Below, one piece after another: positions 12,053-23,904 of a DNA stretch of 64,000 nucleotides. Under the pieces are notes generated by a model that saw only the letters and a program-made list of their open reading frames with translations, did not search any database and was not told the DNA's origin. The DNA comes from Euphorbia lathyris. Taxonomy: Eukaryota > Streptophyta > Magnoliopsida > Malpighiales > Euphorbiaceae. The first letter of the stretch is position 1. Each line of letters starts with the position of its first letter. A program made the translations under genes and the position numbers. The DNA lies in NCBI RefSeq assembly GCF_963576675.1, contig NC_088912.1, positions 12,609,001-12,673,000 of the forward strand, in the 5' to 3' direction.

Positions 12053-12181
12053 CTGTTTACTCATGATTAACTAGTACAATATGAATTTGTTTATTTTGAG
12101 GTTTATTTGTGCTAATGGATTGTAAAATTATAATAATGCTGACAATTTTATTATTGATAATTTTCTGCAATTGGAATGGCA

Positions 12182-12390
12182 GGATGAAAAATGAGGTGAG
12201 AATACTTGGTACAACCATTGGGTCAAGCTGAAGTGCATGATTCGACGGAGCACTAGGAAATAAAAGATGATGATGAGGAAGAAGAGGTGATACCATCATC
12301 TTCATCATCTCACCATAAGAGGAAAAGGAATGAAGAGGAGGATTTAGATGATGAAGAAGACAATGATGTTGTGGAGTATAACAAGTAATC
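12182..12390 (+). pseudogene. Exon-like acidic/basic block of relic A
   Basis: After tggcag| the plus strand opens into a segment rich in Asp/Glu with a short basic nuclear-signal-like motif (HHKRKRNEEED). It ends in a stop at about 12388. The composition suggests a nuclear protein, but the family is unknown. It belongs with the relic exons on either side. Confidence 0.3.
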
Positions 12391-12779
12391 AAAGATGCAG
12401 CCCAAGATAAAGTAATAAGATTGTTCATTGATGTATGGATTGCCATTCCATTGAGCCTATACTATTTTGGGGTGGCAGTGAAAGGCATATCTGCTAACTC
12501 ATTATTCAATGACGGATTTAATGTACACATTTATTCAAATTAGATAAAAGTGACGAGTAATTAGAGTTGGAAAATAAACTATTGAGGTACTCATAAATGT
12601 TATAAAATCAATTAGAGTTGGAAGAGAAACAATAGTTGATTTCATTCTTTGGACATTTGTAATTTTTGTTTTTGGCATATATATGAATTGTAATGGAATT
12701 ACTGAAATATCAATTGTTTTCCTCGTTGACTCTTATATGAACTTTGTAATTTTTGTGATATTGAGTCTATTGTTATTTT

Positions 12780-13015
12780 TTGGTTTCCGTTAACATGCTA
12801 GTATAAGAGGCGGATGGAACCGGGCACCTGGGTGCTCCAGCCCCCTGGCACCGGAGCTGCGTGGGGGTAATTTCTGGTTTCCAGAAATTAGCCCCCCTGT
12901 TCTATCGAGAAGGAGATGAACAAACCATTTGAAGAATGAGATAGATTAATTAAGTCCAGCCCAGCCCATTTGGCAGGGCTGGGCTTTTTTTTTTTTTAAT
13001 TTGCCCAGACTTAAA
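12780..13015. other. GC-rich repeat-like patch with a perfect 10-bp hairpin and T-run
   Basis: 12790-12900 is unusually GC-rich for the window and contains the palindrome aatttctgg/ccagaaatt. At 12958-12985, AGCCCAGCCC pairs with GGGCTGGGCT across an 8-base loop and is followed by 13 T. It looks like an intrinsic terminator but lies in plant DNA, so it is probably transposon-derived. Confidence 0.5.
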
Positions 13016-13040
13016 ACAATGTTGTTTTCGAATTTGCCTT

Positions 13041-13254
13041 GTGGTTTCACTTATTGAGAAAAAAGGATCTGTGAAATCACATGGTTTTTTTTTCGAAATT
13101 TATCCAAGAAAAAAAATTTGGACAAAAATACCCTTGCCACGTCAGCCCAATTGACGGGGTTAGTTGTTTTTCCCCGTTTTGGTTAACGGTCTTAAACACA
13201 ATTTCCATTTTGTCAAAGAAGTACAAATCCTTTTTTGTCAATAAGTGAAACTAC
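13041..13254. mobile_element. Small MITE, 32-bp terminal inverted repeats
   Basis: gtggtttcacttattgag... at 13041-13072 matches the reverse complement of 13223-13254 at 29 of 32 positions by eye. The 150-bp centre has no open frame. A direct repeat (catggttttttttt) also sits inside the left arm and just outside the right arm. The superfamily is not assigned because no target duplication is clear. Confidence 0.6.
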
Positions 13255-13844
13255 ATGGTTTTTTTTTTAATTTACCCTATATTTAATTCAGTTTAATTTT
13301 CATCAATATATATCTATAAAATATGTATTGAAATACTAGCCTCTTGGAGTTCATTAGTGACATCAGCACCAATTATCCCACTTGATGTGTTAGTAGGTAA
13401 TCTGTAAAGTCCACTGTAAATCCTCATCAAGATCTCTGGTTTGCCCTGACTTTGGGAGTGGGTAGACCTATTACTGCCTAAACTTTTTTGTAAAAAAAGT
13501 AATGCACGACACTCTTGAGTCAAATTTTTGTCCCTCCTCCTATCATTTTGATTATATTATGTATATGAGCTGTGAATAGAGAAATATATTTAATTTGAAT
13601 GCAGAAATTGGTAATTACAACAAAAATTGTGGAATGTATGCCATTCTCTCTCTGATCTGCTTCCTTTTGCAATATTGGAACTGCGTGGAATGCTTATGTT
13701 GCCATCCATTTTGATTGCTAAACGTATTTTTCTCTTTTTTATTTCTCTTCATCTGCAAATAGGTATATGCATGTCTGGTTGATATTGAAATCTTTATAAT
13801 ATTTTTCATCAAGTATGATGAACTAAACTTGAGGTTTTGGTTCA

Positions 13845-14085
13845 GCTTGAGGGTATAATCAGAGTTGAAAATCTGAGAAAAGATGGATATTCTTGAAATC
13901 TGATCATGGAAATAGAGTCATTTGAGATTGAATATGGCCATAAAAAAACAGAAATCGACAAGAAAGTTGCACTAGCATATTATTGCTTCTAAACAATAAA
14001 AGGAGCAAATAACAAGAAGGATGTGTATAAGCCAAAGGACATTGCTCTTGGGAGATTTTGTTACAAGCTCCTGAATCTGGGTCCC
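13845..14085 (+). pseudogene. Relic A, terminal exon-like block (PWWP-like gene)
   Basis: This segment is a diverged copy of 18830-19080. Both encode, with breaks, the pattern V..(K)DG.SW..I...E..EIE.G.K...I..KVAL.Y, followed by a KKDVYK-like stretch. See the 18830 entry for the family argument. Here several stops interrupt the frame. Confidence 0.4.
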
Positions 14086-14089
14086 ATTC

Positions 14090-15130
14090 GAGGGTATAAT
14101 ATTAAATATTTCTTCTTCGACATCGTCATCCACGTAGATCAGAGTTTGGGTCCCATTTTTTTTTAAATTTGTAGGATGAAAAATGGTGATGTGGCGCGTT
14201 AACTTTGAGTTGACCGGTCATAATTACCGGTTGTACACTTTAGTGAGAGGTCACCGAAAAGTTGTACATTTTTATGTGCAAAATTGAAGGTTGTACACCA
14301 AAGTGTGAAAGAAGGTAAACGTTGTATACCACATATGTAATTTACCCATTAGAACATCTCCAATAATTTCTTAGTTGCGCTTTTCAGTTAAAATTTGAGT
14401 AGAGAGAGAGTTATAAATCAACTCCAACAGCCTCTTAGTGACTCATCACTTAACTAGTAGATTATCTCTATTATTAAGAAGACTCTCTTTGCTCCTAATC
14501 CCCTAAATTTTTATTAATAATTTATTATTTAGGAGTCCTGCCTCTCATTATTCATAAATATAACAATACTTCGTAATTTAATGATAACCTAATAAATAAT
14601 GATTGAATATGAGGAGTATTATTAGAGATAATATGTATTATGCTCTCCATACTGGATATGAGTGGTTAGCACAGTCAGAATAGAATTATGAGTATTTGTT
14701 AATATTGACTTCAAAAACCTTCAAAAGTAATCATTAATTTTTTTGTAATTAGTTTTCTTAAGTTATACTTTTTTGTAAATTTTTCTTAAATAAATTGTGT
14801 GAAAAGCCGACGGAAAATATTTTAAGTACTAGAGAGCTTATAAATTAGTTGTCTATAATATATTTTTTGGGTCTAGGATTTATAGATTAGGTCTAGTTTT
14901 TTTAAAAGTACTGATTTTACTAGTTTCACATCATTCAAAATCATTAATTTACATAATTGTAGAAATTTTTTAAAAAGTGAATTTATATGTAAATTTCCCT
15001 AATTTTTATAGCTAATAATAATTTGAAAAATCTACTTGGAAATACAACTTTCAAAAATTATTTATAACTATGTCAAATTATTATTTGAATTATGTCAAAT
15101 AAAGCAAATTATCATCTGAACTGTATTAAT
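14090..15130. other. AT-rich spacer, no gene seen
   Basis: 14190-14350 contains phrases (ggttgtacac, aaagtgtga) typical of transposon ends, but no partner arm was found. The remainder is AT-rich with no coding signal. Confidence 0.4.
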
Positions 15131-15132
15131 GT

Positions 15133-15410
15133 TTGGTGATTCCTTGATTGTGGTTAACAGTATTAGGTCTGAAGATTTAGATTTATCAGTTTTTGGTTAA
15201 ATTATCCAGGATTGTAAGTTTCTTCTAGGTAACCGACACGATTTTACAGTGTCTTTTTCTCCGCGCCTAGCAAACAGGGGAGCCCATGCCGTTGCACGGC
15301 ATGCCCTGTCCAATGCTAGCGAGTTTGTGTCCTTTTCTGCTCGGTTCTGGTTGCAGGATATTATTTCTTCTGATTTATCTTGATGCATGAGTTTTCTTCC
15401 AAAAAAAATA
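15133..15410 (+). mobile_element. LINE 3' end (RNase H tail), 5'-truncated
   Basis: The plus-strand frame reads GDSLIVVNSI...DCKFLL...FSPRLANRGAHAVARHALS and ends at TGA near 15380, followed by an A-rich tail (aaaaaaaatatata). This is the canonical end of a plant L1 RNase H domain. One in-frame TAA lies near 15198. A second copy with the same ending (SANRVAHAVARHTLS) is at 57262-57440. Confidence 0.78.
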
Positions 15411-15639
15411 TATATATCTTAAACATTGAGATTTATAAATTAGGAGAATATAATGTATTTTTTAGGGTTAAAATTTATGAATTGAGGTATATAATTTATA
15501 AATAATGACATAGTTAGAATTAAGTTTTGTGATATGATCTAATTGTAATTTTTATAACCAATATGATTTTCATGTAAAAAGCCCTAATAATTTCCTATGA
15601 AAAGCCCAAAGCCTAATCCAAAAGGCCTTCTAGATTGTT

Positions 15640-16337
15640 TTACAGAGAAATGAGTTTGCATGGAATCCTTAAACATCCTGAAAACCTAATCCATGCAAAG
15701 AAGAAGACAAGGTTGCCTCTATCTTTCTCTCTCTCTCCTTGAAGAGTAAGGCTTTGTTATCTCTAATTAGTTTTTCTTCCACGATGAGAATTCTAACTAA
15801 TTTTAAACTTGATATGTTCAGTTTTTGTTTTCTTGTTTGTTTAATTTTGATTTGCATATGTTGATTGTATAGGAAACGTATCTGTTTGTCATTGAACAAG
15901 AATGAAGAAAAAGGAACCTGATTTCTACCTAGTTTCTTCAAAGCAGAAAACTGTATTTGGGGAAGTAGGAATGGAATTGAGCAGCTTCCAGACAACCCTA
16001 GTGATAGTTTCCGCAGATTACAGGTTTTTGATCCTGTTTTTCTACTAATTTCCATAACTAATGGAAGTAAATATTGTATCATTTAATCTGAATCTCATCA
16101 TAGTAACACCTAAGATAATTGTAAATATATTTACTAGATGTTATCTATAATGAACAATCATTTCCATCAAATCTCAAAATAGAATTCTGCAAGCATTCTT
16201 TGATAAATTAGCTGCTTATATTTGAGAATGGGTGCAGGAAAAATAACAGCGAAAAAATAAAAGTCAATATATTCCTATGTAAAGAAGGATATTCCAGCCC
16301 TAATTGCAGAATGTCGCCGGCGAAAACATTCCTACAA
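15640..16337 (+). pseudogene. Relic B: leader-like region and duplicated exon
   Basis: 15640-16030 is leader-like with pyrimidine tracts. 16238-16337 is the counterpart of exon 11250-11406, bounded by gtgcag and GTAAGT, with an open frame ...KKDIPALIAECRRRKHSYK. Together with downstream blocks at 17340-18480 and 18830-19080 it forms a second degenerate copy of the gene whose other remains lie at 9.6-14.1 kb. Confidence 0.4.
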
Positions 16338-16339
16338 GT

Positions 16340-17335
16340 AAGTTGAGGTTTAAAATTACTAATTTGTTATTTATCCTAAACATGAAGTTTTTGTTTCGGA
16401 ATATTTGGTTTTATTGATTGGTTCATTTTGTTTTCTGATCAGTTTACAAATCTAAATTTATATATACACAAACATTTTTAAATTTATGCATATTAGTATA
16501 TAACAAATTTATTATTTATTATTAATTTTTTTTTTTTTTGCTCATTTTCTTTACTATTTGATATAATATGTTTTGAATCTTTTGGCATCATGAACTTGGT
16601 CTAAGTGGTTTGTATTTGAACTTGCTCAAATCCCCTCTTATGTTTTACCTACCAAGAATAAATAAAATGTCATATTTTGTGAGTTCTTAGATGTAAAGGC
16701 TTAGCAATCAGAATAGTTCTTCACATAGCAATTGATGTATATATATATAATAATAGTATAAACTTTTGTTATATTCTTTACTGCCTTTGGTGTATGGGTA
16801 CCTTTTTGTGATGAATTTCAGTTACTTTCAGGATACCATACCAATGATGAGTCTCCTGCCAATGATGAATTTATTGCTTTATTGTCACCATTTCTATACT
16901 TGGCAACTTAACTCAGTTCTGGCCTTGGGCGATCATATTTTTGCTGTTCTGTGTTGATAGATAGTAACACAGTTTGATTTTGGTCCAATTAAAGGATTAG
17001 TCAATTTAGGTTTTCCTTTCCACTGGTTTATTTACATTAAGATACTAATTAATGCAGCAATCAATTGAGATAGATTTGAGGAATTAATTTGAAGTGCTTT
17101 AGGATGTTTGGAAGTTAGTTTAAGAAATACTAAAAGTAAATAAGTTGCTTAAAGCGATGAACAGACGATGAAAACAACAAATAAGCCTTCTACTAATGTT
17201 CTGACTTATTACCTTATTCTGAAGTTTTGATTCTTACATATTGCAGTTATGAATTCTTAGAATAATATAAAAAATTAGAGTAATATACTATAAGTCTTAT
17301 ATTCTGCCTGCTAATCTGACTTTGATATGGGTTAT
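16340..17335. other. Intron-like AT-rich sequence
   Basis: T-rich sequence between relic exon blocks, with a short TA repeat at 16740-16750. No gene or transposon was recognised. Confidence 0.35.
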
Positions 17336-17339
17336 ATAG

Positions 17340-18480
17340 GGCTTTCACCTCAACAAACTTCTGAAATGGAAACAATTCTGATGACAAAACAGATGACTAC
17401 AAATATAAGGATTTCATACCTTCACTCATGGATAATACATCTAATGGGGTTTCTACTTTAAGAAAATTCAATAAAGTTGTGAAGATTTCTAATTGCAGTT
17501 CTTCAGTAAACCCTTCCTTTCAAAGTCAAAATCTAATTGCAATTACTGCAGAAGTGGAAGATGAATAAAATTGTTGGAAATGGTTTGTGAACCTATTTTG
17601 CTTGTAAATACTAATCCTATTAATCTCCATGTACTCCATTTGAAGAAAGTGATAAAATGCAGAAGGTAAAGCTTACCAAAAGTCTACATTCATCAAAGGT
17701 AAATTATGCTCTAGTTCATGGCAATAATTCTTGGTGCAGAGAAAGATATGGAACTGTTCATGCAGCTCGAGCTGCTAATCTAGTACCCAGTAAAAGCAAA
17801 CAGGTGCTTCCAGTGGTAACTGAATCTTACCCTGTGATCTGGAGAGGCAATTTGGTGCCTGTTGTACTCCAACCGATTAATTTATGAAATGGGGCTGCTG
17901 GCCAAACATCCTTTAACACAACCATACGAATCAAGCACACGCATTGGAAACACAATTTATTCAATCTCAATATAACCACAGGGAAATACCTTCTGGCTTA
18001 CAGCATAAAGCTCCTGTTCTCAAAATTCCAGTAGAGACGGTGCAAGAGTCTGAATCAAAGGGCATATGCCTTTTGAGAAACTGCTAACTGAAATCATCAA
18101 GAGAAATCAAGTCGCACTTCTGTTAACAGATGCTAATACCAGGTCTGTTGCAAAGTTGTATGCTGATGATTCTAGCACTGCTTGGCATGATTATAATGAT
18201 AACAATGACAATGACAACGATCACAAGGACACAGATGATGATGATGCACTTTCTGTTGAAGCCAAAGAAATATCTCATTTATCTTGATGATATTATTCTA
18301 GGAGAAGAAAGTACTTTGCCTAAATTTGCCAAATTTTTTGTACATAAAAAAGAATATGGTTCACAAAAATGTTCATATGGAGTTTTCACTTGCTCGACTA
18401 TGGGATGATATTATTGTGCAAATTGTTGCGGAGATTGTCTATCTTCAGCTTTGCCTATGCATGTGCTGGTGAAACTAGAG
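17340..18480 (+). pseudogene. Relic B, coding-like body of unknown host gene
   Basis: Several coding-like blocks follow one another. 17657-17887 holds a 76-codon open frame that includes SWCRERYGTVHAARAANLV. 18066-18287 is a 73-codon frame that ends in an Asp/Asn-rich run (18190-18250). 18400-18480 runs to a possible donor (gag|gtgagt). Stops and frame changes between the blocks mark decay. The protein is not recognised. An acidic nuclear protein would fit. Confidence 0.35.
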
Positions 18481-18654
18481 GTGAGTTTGCTTATACAATG
18501 GATTGATTTGTCAAGGAAGAATGCATTGGTTTGAGTATCACTAAGTAATTGCTATCCTCAGTGAGACAACATCACTGAGGAACGGTGTAGTATGCTTTCA
18601 AAAGCACTAACCAAACAATGAAATTAAACGATTAATTGCATATTTAAGTATGTA

Positions 18655-18800
18655 TTTCATTTATTAAGGGGAGACGAGTTTTATCTGGGTGAGCTGTATT
18701 GTTTGGACGAAAATATAGTCTTAGACAGTGTATTCAACTTGTTTAAAGTTAAAATTTATTTTTGAATGCTTTAGAGCTCATTGAAAGCTAAATACGTGTA
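18655..18800. mobile_element. Single arm of the 290-790 MITE family
   Basis: Strings atatagtcttagacagtg and aacttgtttaaagtta match the right arm of the MITE at 290-790. The similarity continues to gctttagagctcattgaaagctaaa. No inverted partner was found nearby, so it is a fragment. Confidence 0.55.
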
Positions 18801-18829
18801 AATTTACTAAATTATTCAAATGTTTTTGG

Positions 18830-19080
18830 TTCAGATTGCTTAGAAGATTGAAAATATGATTGGAGTTAAAAATCACATAAAAGATGGATGTTCTTGGAGT
18901 TGGATTCGGGGAATGGAGGTAGTTGAGATTGAAGATGGTAATAAAAGAATGAAAATCAAGAGCAAAGTTGCATTAACATATTAATGCATCTAAACCACAA
19001 AGAAAGAACAAGAAGGATGTTTATAAGAGAGAGGACTTTGCCTTGAGAGATTTTGTTTGGGTCAAATGTGGGAAAAGTTT
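18830..19080 (+). pseudogene. Relic B, terminal exon-like block, PWWP-like
   Basis: One frame reads HIKDGCSWSWIRGMEVVEI... up to a TAA. After a shift, KNKKDVYK and EDFALRDFVWVKCGKSF follow. The last string resembles the opening of PWWP domains in plant trithorax-like methyltransferases (pattern DFxLxDIVWAKxGKxYPAWP), but the sequence then stops. Assignment to that family is a guess. The frame breaks and the twin at 13845-14085 are plain. Confidence 0.35.
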
Positions 19081-19084
19081 TTCA

Positions 19085-19400
19085 TTGTAATCAATTTGAT
19101 CTTAGTTGTTCCATTCTGTGTTTTTTGCATGATTTTTAGTGGTATTCAAAACGTGGAACATGAATGGTATTGTTCCTCTCTTTATAATGGAAATTAATGT
19201 TTTCTTAAATGATAATATTTATGTTAATTAATGAATAGGTGTGTCGGCTATAAATGATGTTCCGTCTGAGTTGTTATATGTAGAGAAAAGCTAATTTCAT
19301 TATATTATAACGTGAATCAAGCAAATCTCATGTCATTGTACAAAAAATACTGTTATTGCAGTTATTCATTTAAGTAAATGTGGTTGCCGTTATTCATTTA
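19085..19400. other. Spacer, no gene seen
   Basis: AT-rich, with short direct repeats (gttattcatttaa twice near 19365-19400). Confidence 0.4.
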
Positions 19401-20417
19401 ACTAAATGTGGTATGCTCTAACTCATCTTCGGGATGCTTTTCTTTAACGGCTACTAAAATAGCACAAGGCTTTGCTTTAGCCGAACTCATATCACGAACA
19501 ATTAATTTAGATACACACGTAACCAATGATTGTGCTGACCAGTTAATCCAGCCTTAGCCTTTATCCCCCAACCAGTAAGGCCTAACCGTTGATAGGCAAT
19601 AATCTCAAATTTACACCTGCACGCTTTAGTTTTAGTTTTTCTTATTAACCCTGCATCATCTGTTTTCCCTCTATAGCGTTCACCCCGTGAACATCTCAAT
19701 TGCTTTTGCTTTCCACCATGTTTATGCGAAGATATTATAATCTCAAACCCAATTCGAATAGCTACCAGTTTTGCCCAAGTAACAACATTTTCACAAGAAG
19801 GGAAAACGATGTCCGTTATAAAACGGGAACTGTAATCAATGCCGTCCGGTTGCCAATCTTCTAACGGTTCCTGAATATATAAAAAATTCATAATATGTAT
19901 TAAAAATACGCGCAAAAATGTAAAAAAAATGGCATTCGGGTGCATAATAGGTAATAACAATACGCGTAAAAATTAAAAAATATAAATTTAGGGCTTATTC
20001 GGGCAGCCTTCACGTTAAAAATTACAAAATTCCGAGCTTATTCGGGGCTCGTATAGGCTAAACGGACAGACTGCCCCGTTAAAAAGCAAAAAATGGGGCA
20101 AATTAGGTCTAAACGGGCAGCCTGCCCGTCCCACGGCAGAACGAGTGCAGCGTGCCGCCCGTTCCGCAGGTGGAACGGGCCATGCGCGCTGCTCGTTCCG
20201 CTCGTTCCGCAGGTCAAACGGGCGGCGCATGCCGCTCATCCGCAGGTCGAACGGGTAGTTCATCCGTTCGGTCTGAGGACGAGCGGCATGCGCCGTCCGT
20301 TTAGGCCAAATCCGTAAAAAAAATTTCAAAATTTATAAAACGAAATTTTAATTTAAATTTATATCGTATGATTACCTTGTGTTCGAAATCATGGTCTTCA
20401 GGGATGCTCGAGTCCAT
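19400..20417 (-). pseudogene. FAR1/MULE-type DNA-binding protein, 5' part, decayed
   Basis: Exon 1 (20417-20376) encodes 14 residues starting MDSSIPEDHD and ends at a GTAATC donor. Exon 2 begins after an acceptor at 19871-19873 and runs to TAA at 19502. It carries a FAR1-like DNA-binding segment: FPSCENVVTWA, GFEIII, CSRGERYRG, KTKTKACRCKFEI, then GQHNHWL. The joined frame would be about 136 codons. Homology continues past the stop in a shifted frame (VRDMSSAKAKP..ILVAVKEKHPED, about 19480-19400), so the stop is secondary and the transposase-like remainder is missing. It is either a MULE transposase relic or a FAR1-related host gene. Confidence 0.6.
20055..20310. repeat. GC-rich imperfect repeats within the intron
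   Basis: Repeated phrases such as aacgggc, cgctcgttccgcaggt and cggcgcatgccgctc make this the most GC-rich stretch of the window. Both strands are open here by composition. On the FAR1-like model it is intronic (19871-20375). Confidence 0.6.
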
Positions 20418-20419
20418 TT

Positions 20420-21640
20420 TCGTCAAATTCGGGTTTTTAGGCTTGGGAGAGAAAGAGAGAAAAAAAAATTTGAGTTTTTGAAAAGAAATAATGAGGAGAG
20501 TATAAATGTCAAAAGGGTGCGGTGGATGAAAAAAAAGTTGCGGTATATAGCAATACTCTTATTCTATCATGAGAGATTTTATAATCTTTAAATTATCACA
20601 AACCAAAATGGCTTTATTTTCCTTGTATAATATTTGAAGTATGTAATTAAGTAAATTTGTAAGAAATAGATAAAAAGAGTGTATGGGTATTGAAAAATTA
20701 GATATAAATGCCAAATTTGCACTTAACCTTTTGGTTAAATAAAAATTTAGCTCTAACTTATGAAATTGTCAAAATTTAAGACTAAAGTTCCTGAGAAAGA
20801 TCAATATTAGCTTTACGTTAAAGATTGACAGACCTTCTAAACACCAATTATGGTTAAGATATTTAATGTGTTACTAATACATTATAAAAAATATGTTAAA
20901 CAAGATAACAACTAAGTCCACCACAAACATGTTAATCACAATTGTGAATATGTCTACTCTTTTGTTGTGTTACAAATATAATTGCAAATAACGAAAAGCG
21001 TATGAGAGTGTTTCAATTTATCAACAAACTTGTTTGGAATGTGTGATATGACAATTAAATAGTAGTCAAACCAGCTTTTTCAAATGTTTAGTAACTTAAA
21101 GGTAAAATTGATCTCGTTTGGAAATTTTATGATTAAATTTGATCTATTTCATAAGTTAAGGCCAAATTTGCAATTTTAAAAGAAATGTTAGGATCAAATT
21201 TCATCATTATCTTACAAAATTACAATTAAACCTAAGTGTTGATAAAGGAAATACATAAAAATCTATTAAATTAAATAAAAGAAGTTACTAAATTTTGAAA
21301 TATATAAACAAAATTATTCATGTACAAAAACCGTAGCAAATAAAAGTTAATTACAAAAATGCCCTTTCAAATCTCATATATAAACAAAAGGATTGATGAA
21401 CAAAAACCCTAGCATCCCAAATTTCATATATCCCCAACATCTCTCCATCAACATTCTCTTCTTTTATTAAGAAAGTCCCTTTTATTTTCTATCTCGGTCA
21501 ATCACACTGATCTTTAGCAGTAATCTGATGAACTGTTGCTTTTCAATTATAGAAGAGTTGTTCCTTTTACTATGTTTTTGCAGGAAATGTTCGTATACTC
21601 TCTCCCGTTACTTGTTTAAATTTGTGTCCTTGCTTAGAGA
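20420..21640. other. AT-rich spacer, no gene seen
   Basis: No coding signal. 20700-21200 holds transposon-style phrases (aatttgcacttaacctttt, aaattgtcaaaatttaag), but no clear inverted partner. Confidence 0.4.
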
Positions 21641-21649
21641 GAGATATGT

Positions 21650-22645
21650 AAGGATATGGCTATTGAGTTCTTTACTAATTCGGATAGGCACAGAAGACAC
21701 TTGGCTGATTCTGGAGCTTGCAGTAGATGCAGAGGCCATGTTGAGACTTTGTGCCATGCTCTTAGAGATTGCTCTAATAGTAAAGAGGTTTGGAGGAAAA
21801 TTCTCCCACACCATATTTTCTCTTCCTTCATGGCACATTCTGAGGTCGACTGGTTCTCTAATGGTGTTAGAGGAAAGTTGCTTCCATACATGGAGCATGG
21901 TGACATTTTCTTTGCTATTATCTGTCACCAAGTTTGGAAATGGAGAAACGAGGAGATTTTTGGAGATAAAACTGTTTTTATGACAAACTTAGCTGATTTC
22001 TTCTCGAAAAAACTTTTCTCTATTATCGATAGTTTCAAAGGAGAGTCCCTTTCCAGAGCCTCTCAGTGTTGTGATCTCCATCTCGTGGGATGGAGCAGGC
22101 TAAGAGAGGGGGTTGTGAAGCTGAATACTGATGGTTCCTGCCTCAGTAACGGTAAGATTGCGGCTGGAGGTGTGCTTAGAGATGTAGGGGGCGCCTGGCT
22201 TTCTGGGTTCTCCCAGAATTTAGGGTTGGGTTCTTCCTTTTCTATAGAGCTCTGGGCTATTCTTACTGGAATAAATCTTGCTAAAAGGCTGGGTGTTAAG
22301 AGGCTCTCTGTGGAGTCTGATAATTTGGAAGCAATCAAAATGATTTCTTAGAATCATTCTATGGGTCTTAACAGTCGCAACCTCATCAAAGCTATTAAAA
22401 GGCTTTGCTCCTCCTTTGAGTTCGTAGAGTTCAGACACATTTTTAGAGAGCAGAATCGTGTTGCTGATCGCTTGGCGGCAGCGGGCCATGAAGGGACGTT
22501 AGGCGTTACTACCCTTCCTGTTTCCCCTAGTTTCATCTCTCCTCTTCTCTTATAAGATAGGATTGGGGTTAGCTTCCCTAGGCTAATTCATGGGTAGTTT
22601 GTTGTTGTTCGTTTTTCTTTTCCTTTTCTACCAAAAAAATAAAAT
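21650..22645 (+). mobile_element. LINE 3' part: zf-RVT and RNase H, 5'-truncated
   Basis: The frame from 21656 encodes the LINE zf-RVT region (RRHLADSGACSRC, ETLCHALRDC, NSKEVW), a linker and an RNase H domain (KLNTDGSC, ELWAI, VESDNLEAIKM). A TAG at 22349-22351 interrupts it. The same frame continues at 22352-22555 with RHIFREQNRVADRLAAAGH and the natural stop. A 3' UTR and the A-rich tail (ccaaaaaaataaaa, about 22630-22645) follow. Endonuclease and RT are absent. It is the longest LINE piece here and otherwise well preserved. Confidence 0.85.
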
Positions 22646-23900
22646 TTATTTGTCACTTTATATGTTATATCATATTGGATTTTTTCCTAGACTAATGTTG
22701 TTTCTTGAGATATTCCCGTAAGACTTGGTTAAACTTATTTCCAGGAATAATGTTCGTTCCCCCATGAAGAAACAAGTGTATAAAGAATAAAAAAACGCAA
22801 GAATTGTGCAAGGCCATGAATACTAACAAATAACTCTCTTTATTCCGTCAGCCATGATAGTTTAAAGGCTAAGTTACAAACTTAGCCCAACTTATGGACA
22901 TTTAGATATCCATTACAAGATTTCTTACCAAAATAAACACTATAATTTTGGAGTTTAATTTTCTACTCATTTAACTTTAGAAACTTATTATTTTGATTAC
23001 AAAGAAAAAAATCTTCAAATGGTATTTTCTTGGAAGGGTGACAACAATTTCTTGATCAGTTGGACAATTGAACTTCTTCGAAATGGCCTTAAAAATGGAC
23101 AAAAATTTCATAAAAGCACAATGATATATTGTTAATTACATACGATGATGCACAATATGTGAAATATGAGAGAAAATTGCCAAGAACGTAACAGTAACAA
23201 CGGTGGGAGATAACAGAAATATGGAAGAGTGGAATGAAAATGGTGATTGATGATCAGATTATCGGATTTTGCATATTACTGTCATGCTGAAACAAGTAGA
23301 GGTAACTATTCTATCCGATTTTGTTGACATAGTTGCAGATTTTGTTACTTAATTTTCGACTTTTTTGGGTTGGTATCATGTTATGGTATCTTGTACATAA
23401 TTGCCACCACTGGCAAAGCAAAGTTAATGTCTTAGCATTAATATAATTTAGGAGAGCACTAACAAGATGATTTTAACAATGATTTGTAGTTCATGAATTT
23501 GTTTTATTCAGTCATGTATGCTTGTGATGTATGAGTATTGCAATTTCTTCCATTTTGGTTGTCTTTCAATCCTTTTGCAAATGGTTCTTTCTGAAAATAA
23601 TTTGAATCTTTGTATTATGAATTGGGATCAAATAAAAGAATGTCGATTATTTTTGGAATGTAGAGATCAATGTTGGAATTTAGAGATCAAAGTTGAAAAT
23701 GTTGTTTTGTGCAATTTTGATTGAGAGTTCATATGGAGATATAATATTGTTATTGATGCAGACATCTTTTCGACAAATTCCAAGTCCAGGTTAAGGAAGT
23801 AGCAAGGTAACAAATTTCGTCAGGTATGTGGGGAAATGATTCAGAAGAGGAGGAAGACACACTTAAAGTTCTAGTATATCTTTTTCTTTTAAGTGTATCA
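22646..23900. other. AT-rich spacer, no gene seen
   Basis: No recognisable gene. A short acidic exon-like frame (GNDSEEEED) at 23830-23870 precedes the minisatellite and cannot be assigned. Confidence 0.4.
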
Positions 23901-23904
23901 ACCT

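Noticed and set aside
18066..18287. Reading the Asp/Asn-rich frame as an intact small protein
   Set aside because: It has no start context, its neighbours are frame-broken and it lies inside a relic with a decayed twin.
20015..20329. Long frames on both strands in the GC-rich block
   Set aside because: Open frames follow from GC-rich repeats that lack stops. No domain was recognised, and the block lies in a putative intron.
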